Positions 9,971 through 22,363 of a stretch of DNA of 64,000 nucleotides are shown here, piece after piece (within the stretch, counting starts at the first letter, position 1; each line of letters opens with the position of its first letter). Made by a program: the position numbers and the translations under genes. The stretch lies in NCBI GenBank assembly GCA_913776965.1, contig CAJYQL010000084.1:1-64000 (forward strand), written 5' to 3'. The DNA comes from an uncultured Xylophilus sp. GTDB taxonomy: Bacteria; Pseudomonadota; Gammaproteobacteria; Burkholderiales; Burkholderiaceae_C. The notes beneath the pieces were generated by a model. That model was not told the origin of the DNA, did no database searches, and was given only the letters and a program-made list of their open reading frames with translations.

Positions 9971-10019
9971 TTCTGTCTCCACCTGCGCCGTCCAGCGCCC
10001 CGCCCTTCAGGGTCGTTTC

Positions 10020-10025
10020 TATAAT
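10020..10025 (+). promoter_or_regulatory. -10 element for ispB
   Basis: A perfect TATAAT at 10020-10025, 32 bases upstream of the ispB start, in the divergent gap shared with rplU. No convincing -35 box is seen 16-18 bases further upstream. Confidence 0.5.
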
Positions 10026-10056
10026 TTGCGCGGTCCCAGACCCGCCCCTGCCTCCC

Positions 10057-11052
10057 TTGACCGTCCTCACCGCACCTCCGGCCGAACCGACCACTGCCGA
10101 CATCCTCGCCCTGATCGCCGACGACATGCGGGAGGTCGACGCCGTCATCGCGCAGCGCCTGGACTCCAGCGTCCCGCTCGTCGGCGAAGTGGCCCGCTAC
10201 ATCATCGCCGCCGGGGGCAAGCGGCTCCGCCCCGCCCTGCTGCTGCTCACCTGCGGCGCCCTCGGGTGCCGCGACGGTCAGCGCTTCCAACTCGCCGCCG
10301 TCGTCGAGTTCATCCACACCGCGACCCTGCTGCACGACGACGTCGTCGACGATTCCACGCTGCGCCGCGGCCGCGCCACCGCCAACGAGGTGTTCGGCAA
10401 TCCCGCGAGCGTGCTGGTCGGCGACTTCCTCTATTCGCGTGCATTCCAGATGATGGTCGACACCGGCCGCATGCCGGTCATGCAGATCCTGTCGGAAGCC
10501 ACGAACGTCATCGCCGAGGGCGAAGTGCTGCAGCTGATGAACATGCACGACGCCGGCCTCGACCAGGAAGGCTATCTGCGCGTCATCCGCTCCAAGACCG
10601 CCAAGCTGTTCGAGGCCAGCGCCCGGCTCGGCGCGATCGTCGCCGACGCGCCGCCTTCCCTGGAAGGCGCTTGCGCCGCCTACGGCCAGGCGCTCGGGAC
10701 CGCCTTCCAGGTGATCGACGATGTGCTCGACTACGACGGCACGTCGGAAGAACTGGGCAAGAACCTGGGAGACGACTTGCGCGAAGGCAAGGTGACATTG
10801 CCGCTGATCATCGCGATGCAGCGCGGCACCCCCGCACAGTCCGCCCTGATCCGCAGTGCCATCGAAAACGGAGAAGGATCGCTCGACGACGTGCTGTCCA
10901 TCGTGCGCGACACCGGCGCGATCGACGCCACGCGCGAAGCGGCGGCGGCAGAGGCTCAACGCGCGATCGATGCGATTGCAGATCTGCCGTCCAATCCACA
11001 CACAAAAGGTTTGCTACAATTAGCGGCTCAGCTGCTGACGCGCCGCTCCTGA
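10057..11052 (+). CDS. ispB: Octaprenyl diphosphate synthase (long-chain trans-polyprenyl synthase)
   Basis: Makes the long isoprenoid side chain of ubiquinone by adding isopentenyl diphosphate units to farnesyl diphosphate. Both Asp-rich motifs are present: [11 protein letters not shown] and [21 protein letters not shown] binds the substrate diphosphate. The chain length cannot be read with certainty from sequence alone. The best start is a TTG at 10057 ([16 protein letters not shown]); no ATG or GTG occurs between the promoter and the conserved region, so a TTG start seems real. It diverges from rplU and a tRNA-Pro gene follows 37 bases after its stop. Confidence 0.93.
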   Translation: MTVLTAPPAEPTTADILALIADDMREVDAVIAQRLDSSVPLVGEVARYIIAAGGKRLRPALLLLTCGALGCRDGQRFQLAAVVEFIHTATLLHDDVVDDSTLRRGRATANEVFGNPASVLVGDFLYSRAFQMMVDTGRMPVMQILSEATNVIAEGEVLQLMNMHDAGLDQEGYLRVIRSKTAKLFEASARLGAIVADAPPSLEGACAAYGQALGTAFQVIDDVLDYDGTSEELGKNLGDDLREGKVTLPLIIAMQRGTPAQSALIRSAIENGEGSLDDVLSIVRDTGAIDATREAAAAEAQRAIDAIADLPSNPHTKGLLQLAAQLLTRRS

Positions 11053-11089
11053 TCACGGGAACGACGATGACAGCCAGCCACAATCACAC

Positions 11090-11165
11090 GGGGTGTAGCT
11101 TAGCCTGGTAGAGCGCTACGTTCGGGACGTAGAGGCCGGAGGTTCGAATCCTCTCACCCCGACCA
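11090..11165 (+). tRNA. tRNA-Pro (anticodon CGG)
   Basis: A complete 76-base cloverleaf: acceptor CGGGGTG pairs with CACCCCG, the anticodon stem CTACG/CGTAG encloses the loop TTCGGGA with anticodon CGG, and the T loop reads TTCGAAT. The CCA end is encoded at 11163-11165. The 3' end overlaps a hairpin (11161-11171 with 11178-11188) that could serve in 3' processing or termination. Confidence 0.96.
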
Positions 11166-11285
11166 GATTTCAGAGCAGAAATCCGGTCATCCTGCCGCCA
11201 TGCAGCGTGCGCAGGGGCCACACAGCGGGCAGCGCGCCCGATGGTAGGATGCACCTCCCCAAGCTCCTCCCGCACTCTCCTCTTC

Positions 11286-13010
11286 ATGGCTGCAGCCGAT
11301 CCTGCCTCGCGCGATTCCGGCACTCTGGCACTTCCGGGTCTGGGCAGAACCTTGGTGGCGGCCGGTGTCATTGCACAAAAGACCGCCGAAGATCTGTTCC
11401 GGAAATCGCAGGGCGCACGCACCAGCTTCATCGCTGAACTCACCGGCTCCGGCGTCGTGTCCCCTCCGGACCTAGCGCACGCGATGTCGGTCGCATTCGG
11501 TGCACCGCTGCTGGATCTGTCGGCGATCGATCCGATGCGATTGCCCAAGGACCTGCTGGATCCGAAGATCTGCCAGAACTACCGTGTGGTAGTGCTCAGC
11601 AAGCGCAACAACCGGCTGATCGTCGCGACCGCCGATCCGACCGACCAGGAAGCTGCCGAAAAGATCAAGTTTTCCACTCAGCTCGGCATCGACTGGGTGA
11701 TCGCCGAGTTCGACAAGCTGACACGGCTGCTCGAAGCCAGCGGCCCCTCATCGGCAGAACAGCTCGACTCGATGCTGGCTTCGGAATTCCAGTTCGACCT
11801 GGAGCCTACCCCGGAAGAAACGCCCGACACGCTCGCAGCCGAAGTCGAAGACGCGCCGATCGTCAAGTTCCTGCAGAAGATGCTGCTCGACGCCTTCGCG
11901 CTGCGGGCGTCCGACCTGCATTTCGAGCCCTACGAACACAACTACCGCGTCCGTTTCCGCATCGACGGCGAACTGCGCGAGTTCGCCTCGCCGCCAGTCG
12001 CGATCAAGGACAAGCTCGCTTCGCGCATCAAGGTGATTTCCCGTCTGGACATTTCCGAGAAGCGGGTGCCGCAGGACGGCCGGATGAAGCTGAAGATCGG
12101 CGACCGCGTGATCGACTTCCGAGTCAGCACCTTGCCCACGCTGTTCGGCGAAAAGATCGTGATCCGGATCCTGGACCCGAGCAGCGCGCAGATGGGCATC
12201 GAGGCCCTCGGCTACGAGCCCGAGGAGAAGGAACGCCTGCTCAACGCGATCTCGCGGCCGTACGGCATGATCCTAGTGACCGGGCCGACCGGTTCCGGCA
12301 AGACCGTTTCGCTCTACACCTGCCTGAACCTGCTCAACAAGCCGGGCGTGAACATCGCGACCGCGGAAGACCCGTCGGAAATCAATCTGCCGGGCGTCAA
12401 CCAGGTCAACGTGAACGAGAAGGCCGGCCTGAACTTCGCCGCTGCGCTGCGTTCGTTCCTGCGGCAGGATCCCGACATCATCATGGTCGGCGAAATCCGC
12501 GACATCGAAACCGCCGACATCTCGATCAAGGCAGCCCAGACCGGTCACCTGGTGCTGTCCACGCTGCACACCAACGATGCGCCGACGACACTGACCCGGA
12601 TGCGCAACATGGGCATCGCGCCGTTCAACATCGCGTCGAGCGTGATCCTCATCACGGCGCAGCGGCTGACGCGACGGCTGTGTCCGCAGTGCAAGCAGCC
12701 TGCCGACATCCCCGACAAGGCCCTCCGCCAGGCAGGCTTCACGGCCGAGCAGCTCGACGGCACCTGGAAGCCCTACAAGCCGGTGGGCTGCAGTGCCTGC
12801 AACAACGGCTACAAGGGCCGGGTCGGCATCTACCAGGTCATGCCGATTTCCGAAGCGATCCAGGCGATCATCCTGCGCGACGGCAATGCGACGGAGATCG
12901 CGGCACAGGCGCGGGCCGAAGGCATCCGCTCGCTGCGGGAAGCAGGGCTGCACAAGGTACGGCAGGGCGTGACCTCGCTCGAGGAAATCCTGGCGGTCAC
13001 CAACGAATAG
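11286..13010 (+). CDS. pilB: Type IV pilus assembly ATPase PilB
   Basis: Hexameric ATPase that powers extension of type IV pili. The 574-residue protein has an N-terminal MshEN/GSPII_E domain (about 1-160), then the ATPase core with Walker A GPTGSGKT, the Asp box, Walker B (IIMVGEIRD) and the His box (LSTLHTNDAPTT). The zinc-binding tetracysteine of PilB/GspE is seen as CPQC and CSAC. An ATG at 11241 is in frame, but the ATG at 11286 (MAAADPASRDS) gives a PilB-like N-terminus. It is followed by pilC and pilD with little spacing, the standard order. Confidence 0.95.
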   Translation: MAAADPASRDSGTLALPGLGRTLVAAGVIAQKTAEDLFRKSQGARTSFIAELTGSGVVSPPDLAHAMSVAFGAPLLDLSAIDPMRLPKDLLDPKICQNYRVVVLSKRNNRLIVATADPTDQEAAEKIKFSTQLGIDWVIAEFDKLTRLLEASGPSSAEQLDSMLASEFQFDLEPTPEETPDTLAAEVEDAPIVKFLQKMLLDAFALRASDLHFEPYEHNYRVRFRIDGELREFASPPVAIKDKLASRIKVISRLDISEKRVPQDGRMKLKIGDRVIDFRVSTLPTLFGEKIVIRILDPSSAQMGIEALGYEPEEKERLLNAISRPYGMILVTGPTGSGKTVSLYTCLNLLNKPGVNIATAEDPSEINLPGVNQVNVNEKAGLNFAAALRSFLRQDPDIIMVGEIRDIETADISIKAAQTGHLVLSTLHTNDAPTTLTRMRNMGIAPFNIASSVILITAQRLTRRLCPQCKQPADIPDKALRQAGFTAEQLDGTWKPYKPVGCSACNNGYKGRVGIYQVMPISEAIQAIILRDGNATEIAAQARAEGIRSLREAGLHKVRQGVTSLEEILAVTNE

Positions 13011-13038
13011 CCCTCGGGGCAGTCACACAGGACGGATC

Positions 13039-14256
13039 ATGGCAACGGCTGCGGCACGAGGCATCAAGGAATACGTCTTCGAGTGGGAAGGCAAGGACCG
13101 GCAGGGCAAGCCGGTGCGCGGCGAACTGCGCGCCAGCGGCGAGAACCAGGTCACCGCGACCCTGCGCCGGCAGGGCGTCTTCCCGACCAAGATCAAGAAG
13201 CGGCGAACCCGTTCGGGCAAAAAGATCAAGCCGGCCCACATCGCCGTCTTCACCCGTCAGCTCGCGACGATGATGAAGGCCGGGGTGCCGCTGCTGCAGT
13301 CCTTCGACATCGTCGGCCGCGGCAATGCGAATCCCAACGTGACGCGGCTGCTGAACGACATCCGGGCCGACGTCGAGACCGGCACCTCCCTCTCCAGCGC
13401 TTTTCGCAAGCATCCGCTGTACTTCGACAGCTTGTACTGCAACCTGGTCGAGGCCGGCGAATCGGCCGGTATTCTGGAATCACTGCTCGACCGCCTGGCC
13501 ACCTACATGGAGAAGACCGAGGCGATCAAGGCGAAGATCAAGTCGGCCCTGATGTATCCGACCTCGGTGCTGATCGTCGCCTTTGTCGTGGTGGCGATCA
13601 TCATGATCTTCGTGATCCCGGCATTCAAGGAGGTGTTCTCCTCCTTTGGTGCGGACCTGCCGGCCCCCACGCTGTTCGTGATCGCGATGAGCGAATTCTT
13701 CGTCAGCTACTGGTGGCTGATCTTCGGATCGATCGGCGGCGGCCTGTACTTCTTCTTCCAGGCCTGGAAGCGCAACGCGAAGATGCAGCGCACCATGGAC
13801 CGGCTGTTGCTGAAGGTACCGATCTTCGGCGCGCTGATTGAGAAGGCCTGCGTGGCGCGGTGGACCCGCACGCTGTCGACGATGTTCGCGGCCGGCGTGC
13901 CGCTGGTCGAGGCGCTCGACTCCGTAGGCGGGGCGGCCGGCAACTCGATCTACGAGGATGCGACCGAGAAGATCCAGCAGGAAGTCTCCACCGGCGTCAG
14001 CCTGACGGCTGCGATGAGCAACGTCAACCTGTTTCCCAACATGGTGCTGCAGATGTGCGCGATCGGCGAGGAATCGGGCTCGATTGACCACATGCTCGGC
14101 AAGGCGGCGGACATCTACGAAGGCGAGGTCGACGAGATGGTCGCGGGCCTGTCCAGCCTGATGGAGCCGATCATCATCGTGTTCCTCGGCACCCTGATCG
14201 GCGGCATCGTCGTGTCGATGTACCTGCCGATCTTCAAGCTCGGGCAGGTGGTGTAG
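13039..14256 (+). CDS. pilC: Type IV pilus inner-membrane platform protein PilC
   Basis: The polytopic inner-membrane protein that couples the PilB/PilT ATPases to pilin assembly. The 405 residues contain two T2SF domains (about 70-195 and 272-394), each with the typical pattern of a cytoplasmic helical bundle and hydrophobic segments: near SVLIVAFVVVAIIMIFVIPAF, near YWWLIFGSIGGGLYFFF, and at the C-terminus near IIIVFLGTLIGGIVVSMYL. The N-terminal segment EYVFEWEGKDRQGKPVRGEL is typical of PilC. It starts 28 bases after pilB, and its stop overlaps the pilD start by one base. Confidence 0.95.
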   Translation: MATAAARGIKEYVFEWEGKDRQGKPVRGELRASGENQVTATLRRQGVFPTKIKKRRTRSGKKIKPAHIAVFTRQLATMMKAGVPLLQSFDIVGRGNANPNVTRLLNDIRADVETGTSLSSAFRKHPLYFDSLYCNLVEAGESAGILESLLDRLATYMEKTEAIKAKIKSALMYPTSVLIVAFVVVAIIMIFVIPAFKEVFSSFGADLPAPTLFVIAMSEFFVSYWWLIFGSIGGGLYFFFQAWKRNAKMQRTMDRLLLKVPIFGALIEKACVARWTRTLSTMFAAGVPLVEALDSVGGAAGNSIYEDATEKIQQEVSTGVSLTAAMSNVNLFPNMVLQMCAIGEESGSIDHMLGKAADIYEGEVDEMVAGLSSLMEPIIIVFLGTLIGGIVVSMYLPIFKLGQVV

Positions 14257-15140
14257 TGGTGCTGATCTCGCCTGCCGCGGATATCGCGGTCGCCGCCCTG
14301 TTCGGCCTGCTGCTGGGCAGTTTTCTCAATGTGGTGGTGCACCGGCTACCGGCGATGATGGAACGCCAGTGGCGCGCCGAGTGCATCGCCTTCATGGCGG
14401 ACAAGGGCATCGGCACCGCTCCGGCGCCGACGGAGACCGCGCCCGCACCGCCGGCGGAGCGTTTCGACCTGATCGCACCGCGCTCGCGCTGCCCGTCCTG
14501 CGGCCATGCGATCCGCTGGTACGAGAACCTGCCGGTGGTGAGCTGGATCGCGCTGCGCGGCAAATGCTCGCAGTGCCGTGCCCCGATCGGCCTGCGCTAT
14601 CCGGCGGTCGAGCTGGCGACGGCCGGCCTTTTCGCCTTCTGCGCCTACCGCTGGGGCATCACGCCGGCCGGTGTCGCCTGGAGCGGCTTCGCAGCCGCCC
14701 TGCTCACGCTCGCGCTGATCGATTGGGACACGACGCTGCTGCCCGACGACATCACGCTGCCGCTGCTCTGGGCGGGGCTGATCGCCGCAGCGCTGCATTG
14801 GACGCCGGTGCCGTTGCTGGCAGCCCTGTGGGGCGCCGTGGCCGGCTATCTGTCGCTTTGGAGCATCTACTGGGTCTTCAAGCTGCTGACCGGCAAGGAA
14901 GGCATGGGCTACGGCGATTTCAAGCTGTTCGCCGCCCTCGGTGCCTGGTTCGGCTGGGAGGCGCTGGTTCCGCTCATCCTCGTGGCGTCGATCGTCGGCG
15001 CGGTGGTGGGCATCGGCATGAAGCTGCGCAGTTCGCTGCGCGAAGGCGGCTACGTGCCTTTCGGCCCGTTCCTCGCGGCAGCCGGCCTGGCCGGCATGGC
15101 TTTCGAGCCGGCCTGGGTGCTGCGGATCGCGGGCTTCTGA
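14256..15140 (+). CDS. pilD: Prepilin peptidase / N-methyltransferase PilD
   Basis: Inner-membrane bifunctional enzyme that cleaves prepilin leader peptides and methylates the new N-terminus. The 294 residues include the N-terminal cysteine pairs (CPSC and CSQC) of the methyltransferase/zinc region and the two aspartates of the aspartyl protease (the LIDWDTTLLPD segment and GYGDFKL of the GxGD motif). About seven hydrophobic segments are visible. The likely start is GTG at 14256 (a second GTG follows directly), overlapping the pilC stop by one base. coaE begins 8 bases after the stop, so it is probably on the same transcript. Confidence 0.94.
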   Translation: MVLISPAADIAVAALFGLLLGSFLNVVVHRLPAMMERQWRAECIAFMADKGIGTAPAPTETAPAPPAERFDLIAPRSRCPSCGHAIRWYENLPVVSWIALRGKCSQCRAPIGLRYPAVELATAGLFAFCAYRWGITPAGVAWSGFAAALLTLALIDWDTTLLPDDITLPLLWAGLIAAALHWTPVPLLAALWGAVAGYLSLWSIYWVFKLLTGKEGMGYGDFKLFAALGAWFGWEALVPLILVASIVGAVVGIGMKLRSSLREGGYVPFGPFLAAAGLAGMAFEPAWVLRIAGF

Positions 15141-15148
15141 CGCACCGC

Positions 15149-15748
15149 ATGCGTACGCTGGGCCTGACGGGCGGCATCGGCAGCGGCAAGAGCACGGTCG
15201 CCGGCCTGCTCGCCGAACACGGTGCCGCGGTGGTGGATGCCGACGCCCTGTCGCGCGGCCTGACGGCACCCGGCGGCGCGGCGATCGATGCGATCCGCAC
15301 CGTGTTCGGCCCGGCGTTCATCACGCCCGACGGCGCCCTGGACCGCGATCGGATGCGGCAGACGATCTTCGCCGAGCCTGCCGCCCGCCAGCGGCTCGAG
15401 GCCATCGTGCATCCGCTGGTACGCCAAGCCACCGAACAGCGGCTCGACGCAGCCCGCCGCCAGGGCGCTGCCTGCGCGGTGTTGGACATTCCGCTGCTGG
15501 TCGAGTCCGGGCAATGGGCGGCGCGGGTCGACCGGGTGCTGGTGGTCGACTGCAGCGTCGCCACCCAGGTCGAGCGGGTGCAGCGCCGCAGCGGGCTCGA
15601 CGAGGCGGCGGTCCTGCGCATCGTCGCCGCACAGGCGAGCCGCGCGCAGCGCCGCGCCGCGGCCGATGCGGTGGTCTTCAACGATGGCTGCACCCTGGCA
15701 CAACTCCGGTGCATGCTGTCCCGGATCGCCCGGTACTTGGGACTATGA
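15149..15748 (+). CDS. coaE: Dephospho-CoA kinase
   Basis: Last step of coenzyme A synthesis: phosphorylates the 3'-hydroxyl of dephospho-CoA. The 199 residues start MRTLGLTGGIGSGKSTVA, with the P-loop in the first 17 residues; the LID region and the DIPLLVESGQWA segment fit the family. The pilD-coaE-zapD order is typical of beta- and gammaproteobacteria. Its stop overlaps the zapD start (ATGA). A longer in-frame extension upstream is antisense-like and rejected. Confidence 0.96.
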   Translation: MRTLGLTGGIGSGKSTVAGLLAEHGAAVVDADALSRGLTAPGGAAIDAIRTVFGPAFITPDGALDRDRMRQTIFAEPAARQRLEAIVHPLVRQATEQRLDAARRQGAACAVLDIPLLVESGQWAARVDRVLVVDCSVATQVERVQRRSGLDEAAVLRIVAAQASRAQRRAAADAVVFNDGCTLAQLRCMLSRIARYLGL

Positions 15749-16512
15749 TGACCAGCGTGATTCTGTACGAGTACCCCTTCAACGAGCGCATCCGGACTTA
15801 CCTGCGGCTGGAGCAGCTGTTCCGCCGCCTCGGCGAACTGGCATCGCGCGAACATCCGCTGGACCACCACTTCGCGCTGGTCTCGATCTTCGAGATCATG
15901 GACGTATCGGCCCGTGCCGACCTGCGCTCGGACGTGCTCAAGGACCTGGAAAAGCAGAAGCAGTTGCTCGACGGCTACCGCGGCAATCCGTCGATTTCCG
16001 AGAAGGTGCTCGACGGCGTGATCGCGCAGATCACCCACTGCTTTGACACGCTCAACCAGCAGACCGGGCGTGCCGGACAGGCGCTCACCGAGAACGATTT
16101 CCTGATGGGTATCCGCAGCCGGATCGGGATTCCCGGCGGCACCTGCGGCTTCGACCTGCCGGCCTACTACGCCTGGCAGCACCGCAGCGGCGCCCAGCGG
16201 CGCCACGACATCGGCGAATGGGCCTCGACACTCGCGCCGCTGGCCGAATCGATCTATCTGCTGCTGAAGATGCTGCGCGACACCGGCATGCCGCAGAAGG
16301 TGATGACCCAGAACGGCCAGTTCCAGCAGACCCTGCCGCAGGGCCGCAGCTTCCAGCTGCTGCGCCTCAGGCTCGACCCGGCGACCGGTTTCGTGCCGGA
16401 GATCAGCGGCAACCGGCTGATGGTGTCGGTCCGCCTGATGCGGCCGGAAGAAGACGGCCGGCTGCATGCCGCCACCGAAGACGCGGGCTTCGAACTCACG
16501 CTCTGCGCCTGA
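15745..16512 (+). CDS. zapD: Cell division protein ZapD
   Basis: FtsZ-binding protein that bundles FtsZ filaments and stabilises the Z ring at midcell. The 255 residues begin MMTSVILYEYPFNERIRTYLRLE, a hallmark of ZapD (YacF), and keep the conserved GGTCGFDLPAYYAW and the C-terminal beta region. Either of two adjacent ATGs (15745 or 15748) can be the start; 15745 overlaps the coaE stop as ATGA. yacG follows 26 bases later, as in many proteobacteria. Confidence 0.95.
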   Translation: MMTSVILYEYPFNERIRTYLRLEQLFRRLGELASREHPLDHHFALVSIFEIMDVSARADLRSDVLKDLEKQKQLLDGYRGNPSISEKVLDGVIAQITHCFDTLNQQTGRAGQALTENDFLMGIRSRIGIPGGTCGFDLPAYYAWQHRSGAQRRHDIGEWASTLAPLAESIYLLLKMLRDTGMPQKVMTQNGQFQQTLPQGRSFQLLRLRLDPATGFVPEISGNRLMVSVRLMRPEEDGRLHAATEDAGFELTLCA

Positions 16513-16538
16513 CCGGCCGGCGCGCGACAATCCGCGCC

Positions 16539-16775
16539 ATGTCTGCCGGATCCGACCCGCGGGGCGACGCGCCCCCTCCCCTCACACCGCGCACCGTCGC
16601 CTGCCCCGCCTGCGGCGGCGACAGCGTCTACAGCCTCGACAACCCGCACCGACCGTTCTGCAGCGCCCGCTGCCGCGGCATCGATTTCGGCCAATGGGCC
16701 AGCGAGGAATTTCGGGTACCGACCGAAGGGCCGCCCGACGACGAACCGTTCGGCGACCCTCGGCATCAGCACTGA
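16539..16775 (+). CDS. yacG: DNA gyrase inhibitor YacG
   Basis: Small zinc protein that binds GyrB and blocks DNA binding by gyrase in E. coli. The 78 residues carry CPACGG and CSARCRGIDFGQWASEEF, the four zinc ligands and the following conserved motif. Residues 1-19 form a Pro-rich lead and the tail is acidic. It ends the pilBCD-coaE-zapD-yacG run; the next gene is convergent. Confidence 0.92.
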   Translation: MSAGSDPRGDAPPPLTPRTVACPACGGDSVYSLDNPHRPFCSARCRGIDFGQWASEEFRVPTEGPPDDEPFGDPRHQH

Positions 16776-16803
16776 ATAGGGCTTTTGCGCCCGCCCTGCC
16801 TGC

Positions 16804-17250
16804 CTAGCCAGCTACAGAATGTGTAGCACCGCGGAAACCCTGCTCCTCGGCCATCCAGGCCAGGACCGGGAAGGCGCCGGGCAGCACCGGCGTGACCTGC
16901 AGCGGTAGCGTCTGCCAGGCCATCGACTGGCCTTCGCGCATCTCGAAATCGCCGTCCCATGTGCGGACCTTGCACCAGTGCAGCCGGACCAGCGCATGCG
17001 GGTAGTCGTGCTCGGTCACCTTCCAGACCTCGGCCGCACCGATGGTGATGCCGAGCTCTTCCTGCAGTTCGCGGCGCAGCGCCTGCTCGACCGTTTCGCC
17101 CGCCTCCAGCTTGCCGCCCGGAAACTCCCAATACCCGGCGTAGGGCTTGCCTTCGGGCCGGCTGGTCAGCAACAAGGCACCGTCGGCGCGGATCAGGATG
17201 CCGACGGCGACCTCGGTGTGCCGGCGCGATTCGGGCGTCGCCTCAGGCAT
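16804..17250 (-). CDS. mutT: MutT-type Nudix hydrolase (8-oxo-dGTP diphosphatase)
   Basis: Likely removes oxidised dGTP from the nucleotide pool. The Nudix box is complete (GGKLEAGETVEQALRRELQ followed by EELGI), and the preceding RPEGKPYAGYWEFPG and the later W-containing segment resemble MutT. At 148 residues there is no fused thiamine-phosphate synthase domain, which occurs in some gammaproteobacterial relatives. The start overlaps the end of the upstream DUF815 gene by 8 bases. The substrate cannot be proven from sequence. Confidence 0.85.
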   Translation of the reverse strand: MPEATPESRRHTEVAVGILIRADGALLLTSRPEGKPYAGYWEFPGGKLEAGETVEQALRRELQEELGITIGAAEVWKVTEHDYPHALVRLHWCKVRTWDGDFEMREGQSMAWQTLPLQVTPVLPGAFPVLAWMAEEQGFRGATHSVAG

Positions 17251-18115
17251 CGCGACGCCCGGTGTGGTCGCGCGCGAACTGGTAGGCGACCCGGCCGCTA
17301 CGCGACCCGCGTTCCAGCGCCCAGACCAGCGCTTCCGGCCGGGCGGCTGCGATCTGCTCCGGCGTGGCGCCGAAGGCCGCCAGCCACTGCGCGGCGATGG
17401 CGAGGTACTCGTCCTGGCTGAACGGATAGAAGCTGACCCACAGACCGAAGCGTTCGGACAGCGAGATCTTCTCCTCGACTACCTCGCCCGGATGGATCTC
17501 GCCATCGTCCGACGTCGTGTAGCCCAGGTTGTCCTTCATGTGCTCGGGCAGCAGGTGCCGGCGGTTGCTGGTCGCATAGACCAGCACGTTCGGCGTGGCG
17601 GCGGCGACCGATCCGTCGAGGATCGACTTCATCGCCTTGTAACCCGGCTCGCCGTCCTCGAAGCTCAGGTCGTCGCAGTAGACGATGAATTTCTCCGGCC
17701 GGCCCGACACCGCCTCCACGATGTCCGGCAGGTCGGTCAGGTCGGCCTTGTCGACCTCGACCAGCCGCAGACCCTGCGGGGCGAAGGTATGCAGGCAGGC
17801 GCGGATCAGCGAGGACTTGCCGGTGCCGCGGGCGCCGGTCAGCAGCACGTTGTTGGCCGGCCGGCCCTCGACGAACTGACGGGTGTTGCGCTCGATCTTT
17901 TCCTTCTGCGCATCGATCTCGCGCAGGTCCGCCAGCCGCATCTCCGCGACATGCCGGACCGGCTCCAGCCGGCCGACACCGGTCCCGCGCTTGCGGTAGC
18001 GCCAGGCGATCGAGGCGCCCCAGTCGGGCGGCGACAGCGGCTGCGGCAGCACCGCTTCCAGCCGGGTCAGCACCCGTTCGGCCTGGGCGAGCAGTTGTTC
18101 GAATCGGTCGTTCAT
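17243..18115 (-). CDS. DUF815-family ATP-binding protein
   Basis: A 290-residue AAA+-like ATPase of the DUF815 family; its cellular role is not established. The Walker A is LLTGARGTGKSS (about residue 93-104), Walker B is IVYCDDLSFEDGE, and a sensor-like stretch VLVYATSNRRHLLPE follows; the PGEVVEEKISLSERFGLWVSFYPF region is also typical. No signal peptide or membrane helix is present. It overlaps mutT by 8 bases and is 25 bases downstream of argJ, so argJ-DUF815-mutT look co-transcribed, an order common in Burkholderiales. Confidence 0.88.
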   Translation of the reverse strand: MNDRFEQLLAQAERVLTRLEAVLPQPLSPPDWGASIAWRYRKRGTGVGRLEPVRHVAEMRLADLREIDAQKEKIERNTRQFVEGRPANNVLLTGARGTGKSSLIRACLHTFAPQGLRLVEVDKADLTDLPDIVEAVSGRPEKFIVYCDDLSFEDGEPGYKAMKSILDGSVAAATPNVLVYATSNRRHLLPEHMKDNLGYTTSDDGEIHPGEVVEEKISLSERFGLWVSFYPFSQDEYLAIAAQWLAAFGATPEQIAAARPEALVWALERGSRSGRVAYQFARDHTGRRDA

Positions 18116-18140
18116 CGGCGGGCGGTGCGGCGTAGCAGCA

Positions 18141-19370
18141 TCAGGACCGGTAGTCGGCGTTGATCGTCACGTAGTCGTGGCTGAAGTCGCAGGTCCAGAC
18201 CGTGTCGGCCGCATCGCCGCGGCCGAGCCCGACGCGTACCGTGATCTCGGCCTGCTTCATCACGCGCTGGCCGTCTTCCTCGCGGTAGTCCGGATGCCGG
18301 CCGCCGCGGGTCGCGACATGCACGTCGTCCAGATGCAGTTCGATGCCGGCCTGGTCCAGATCCGCGATGCCGGCGTAGCCGACCGCCGCCAGGATGCGGC
18401 CGAGGTTCGGGTCGCTGGCGTAGAAGGCCGTCTTCACCAGCGGCGAATGGGCGATGGCATAGGCCACCGTGCGGCATTCCTCGGCCGTGCGGCCGCCCTC
18501 GACCTGTACCGTGATGAACTTGGTGGCGCCCTCGCCGTCGCGCACGATCGCCTGCGCCAGTTGCCGCGCCACGCCGAGCAGCGCCTGCTGCAGCGCGCGC
18601 CCGTCGGGGCTGTCGAGCGATTCGACCACCGGGTGATCGGCTTTGTGCGTCGCGATGACGATGAACGAGTCGTTGGTCGACGTGTCGCCATCCACCGTCA
18701 CCCGGTTGAACGAGCCTTCGGCCAGTTCGCGGGCGAGCCGCTGCAGCACGGCCGGCGCCACGCGGGCGTCGGTGGCGAGAAAGCCCAGCATCGTCGCCAT
18801 GTTCGGCCGGATCATGCCGGCGCCCTTGCTGATGCCGGTGATGCGGACCGTGGCGCCGCCGACGGTCGCCTGGGCGCTGAACGCCTTCGGCACCGTGTCG
18901 GTGGTCATGATGCCTTCGGCGGCACGGCCCCAGTGGTCGGGCTGCGCGTCGGCGATCGCGGCGGGCAGGCCGGCGGCGATGCGGTCGACCGGCAGCGGCT
19001 CCATGATCACGCCGGTCGAGAACGGCAGCACCGCGACGGACGGCACGCCCAGCAGCGTTGCCGCCGCGTCGCAGGTCGCGCGGGCGCGGGCCAGACCGTC
19101 GGCGCCGGTGCCGGCGTTGGCATTGCCGGTGTTGATGACCAGCGCGCGGATCGGTGTGCCCGCCGCGAGGTGCTCGCGCCCAACCTGCACCGGTGCCGCG
19201 CAGAAACGGTTCTGGGTGAACACGCCGGCGACGCTCGCGCCGTCGTCCAGCAGGAAGACGGTCAGGTCCTTGCGGCCGGCCTTGCGGACGCCGGCCTCGG
19301 TCACGCCGATGCGCACACCGTCGATCGCCAGCAGGGACGCCGCATCGGGCGCCGACAGATTCACGGGCAT
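18141..19370 (-). CDS. argJ: Bifunctional glutamate N-acetyltransferase / ornithine acetyltransferase
   Basis: Recycles the acetyl group in arginine biosynthesis by moving it from N-acetylornithine to glutamate. The 409-residue precursor cleaves itself before a Thr: the motif is visible as [16 protein letters not shown], with Thr of ATML becoming the N-terminal nucleophile of the beta chain. The start [23 protein letters not shown] matches the family; the frame upstream to 19508 is antisense-like and overlaps secA. It lies 28 bases downstream of secA. secA-argJ adjacency is seen in other Comamonadaceae. Confidence 0.96.
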   Translation of the reverse strand: MPVNLSAPDAASLLAIDGVRIGVTEAGVRKAGRKDLTVFLLDDGASVAGVFTQNRFCAAPVQVGREHLAAGTPIRALVINTGNANAGTGADGLARARATCDAAATLLGVPSVAVLPFSTGVIMEPLPVDRIAAGLPAAIADAQPDHWGRAAEGIMTTDTVPKAFSAQATVGGATVRITGISKGAGMIRPNMATMLGFLATDARVAPAVLQRLARELAEGSFNRVTVDGDTSTNDSFIVIATHKADHPVVESLDSPDGRALQQALLGVARQLAQAIVRDGEGATKFITVQVEGGRTAEECRTVAYAIAHSPLVKTAFYASDPNLGRILAAVGYAGIADLDQAGIELHLDDVHVATRGGRHPDYREEDGQRVMKQAEITVRVGLGRGDAADTVWTCDFSHDYVTINADYRS

Positions 19371-19398
19371 GGAAGCTCCTTGGATGACGGCGCCGCGC

Positions 19399-22152
<2,754 letters not shown>

Positions 22153-22363
22153 GCATACGGAGCGCCCGGCCGCGATCGCTGCGCGCGGAGCACTCCATCC
22201 TCAGAAGGTAAAAGGAATCCGGTCACCACCCGGCGCACCATGCGCCGACAGGACGCACGGCCCGGCCGTACTGCCGCCGAACAAACCCCAAATTTTAGCG
22301 CCCGTCCATACGGCCGCCCGGGTGCGGAATAATCGTGGACCGGGGCGCCGCCCTCGTTGCGCC

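Noticed and set aside
9913-11001. A long N-terminal extension of rplU on the minus strand
   Set aside because: It is antisense to ispB; L21 is complete from 9912 with a Shine-Dalgarno and promoter just upstream.
11161-11188. An intrinsic terminator after tRNA-Pro
   Set aside because: A hairpin with one mismatch overlaps the CCA end, but no T run follows, so I list it only as part of the tRNA context.
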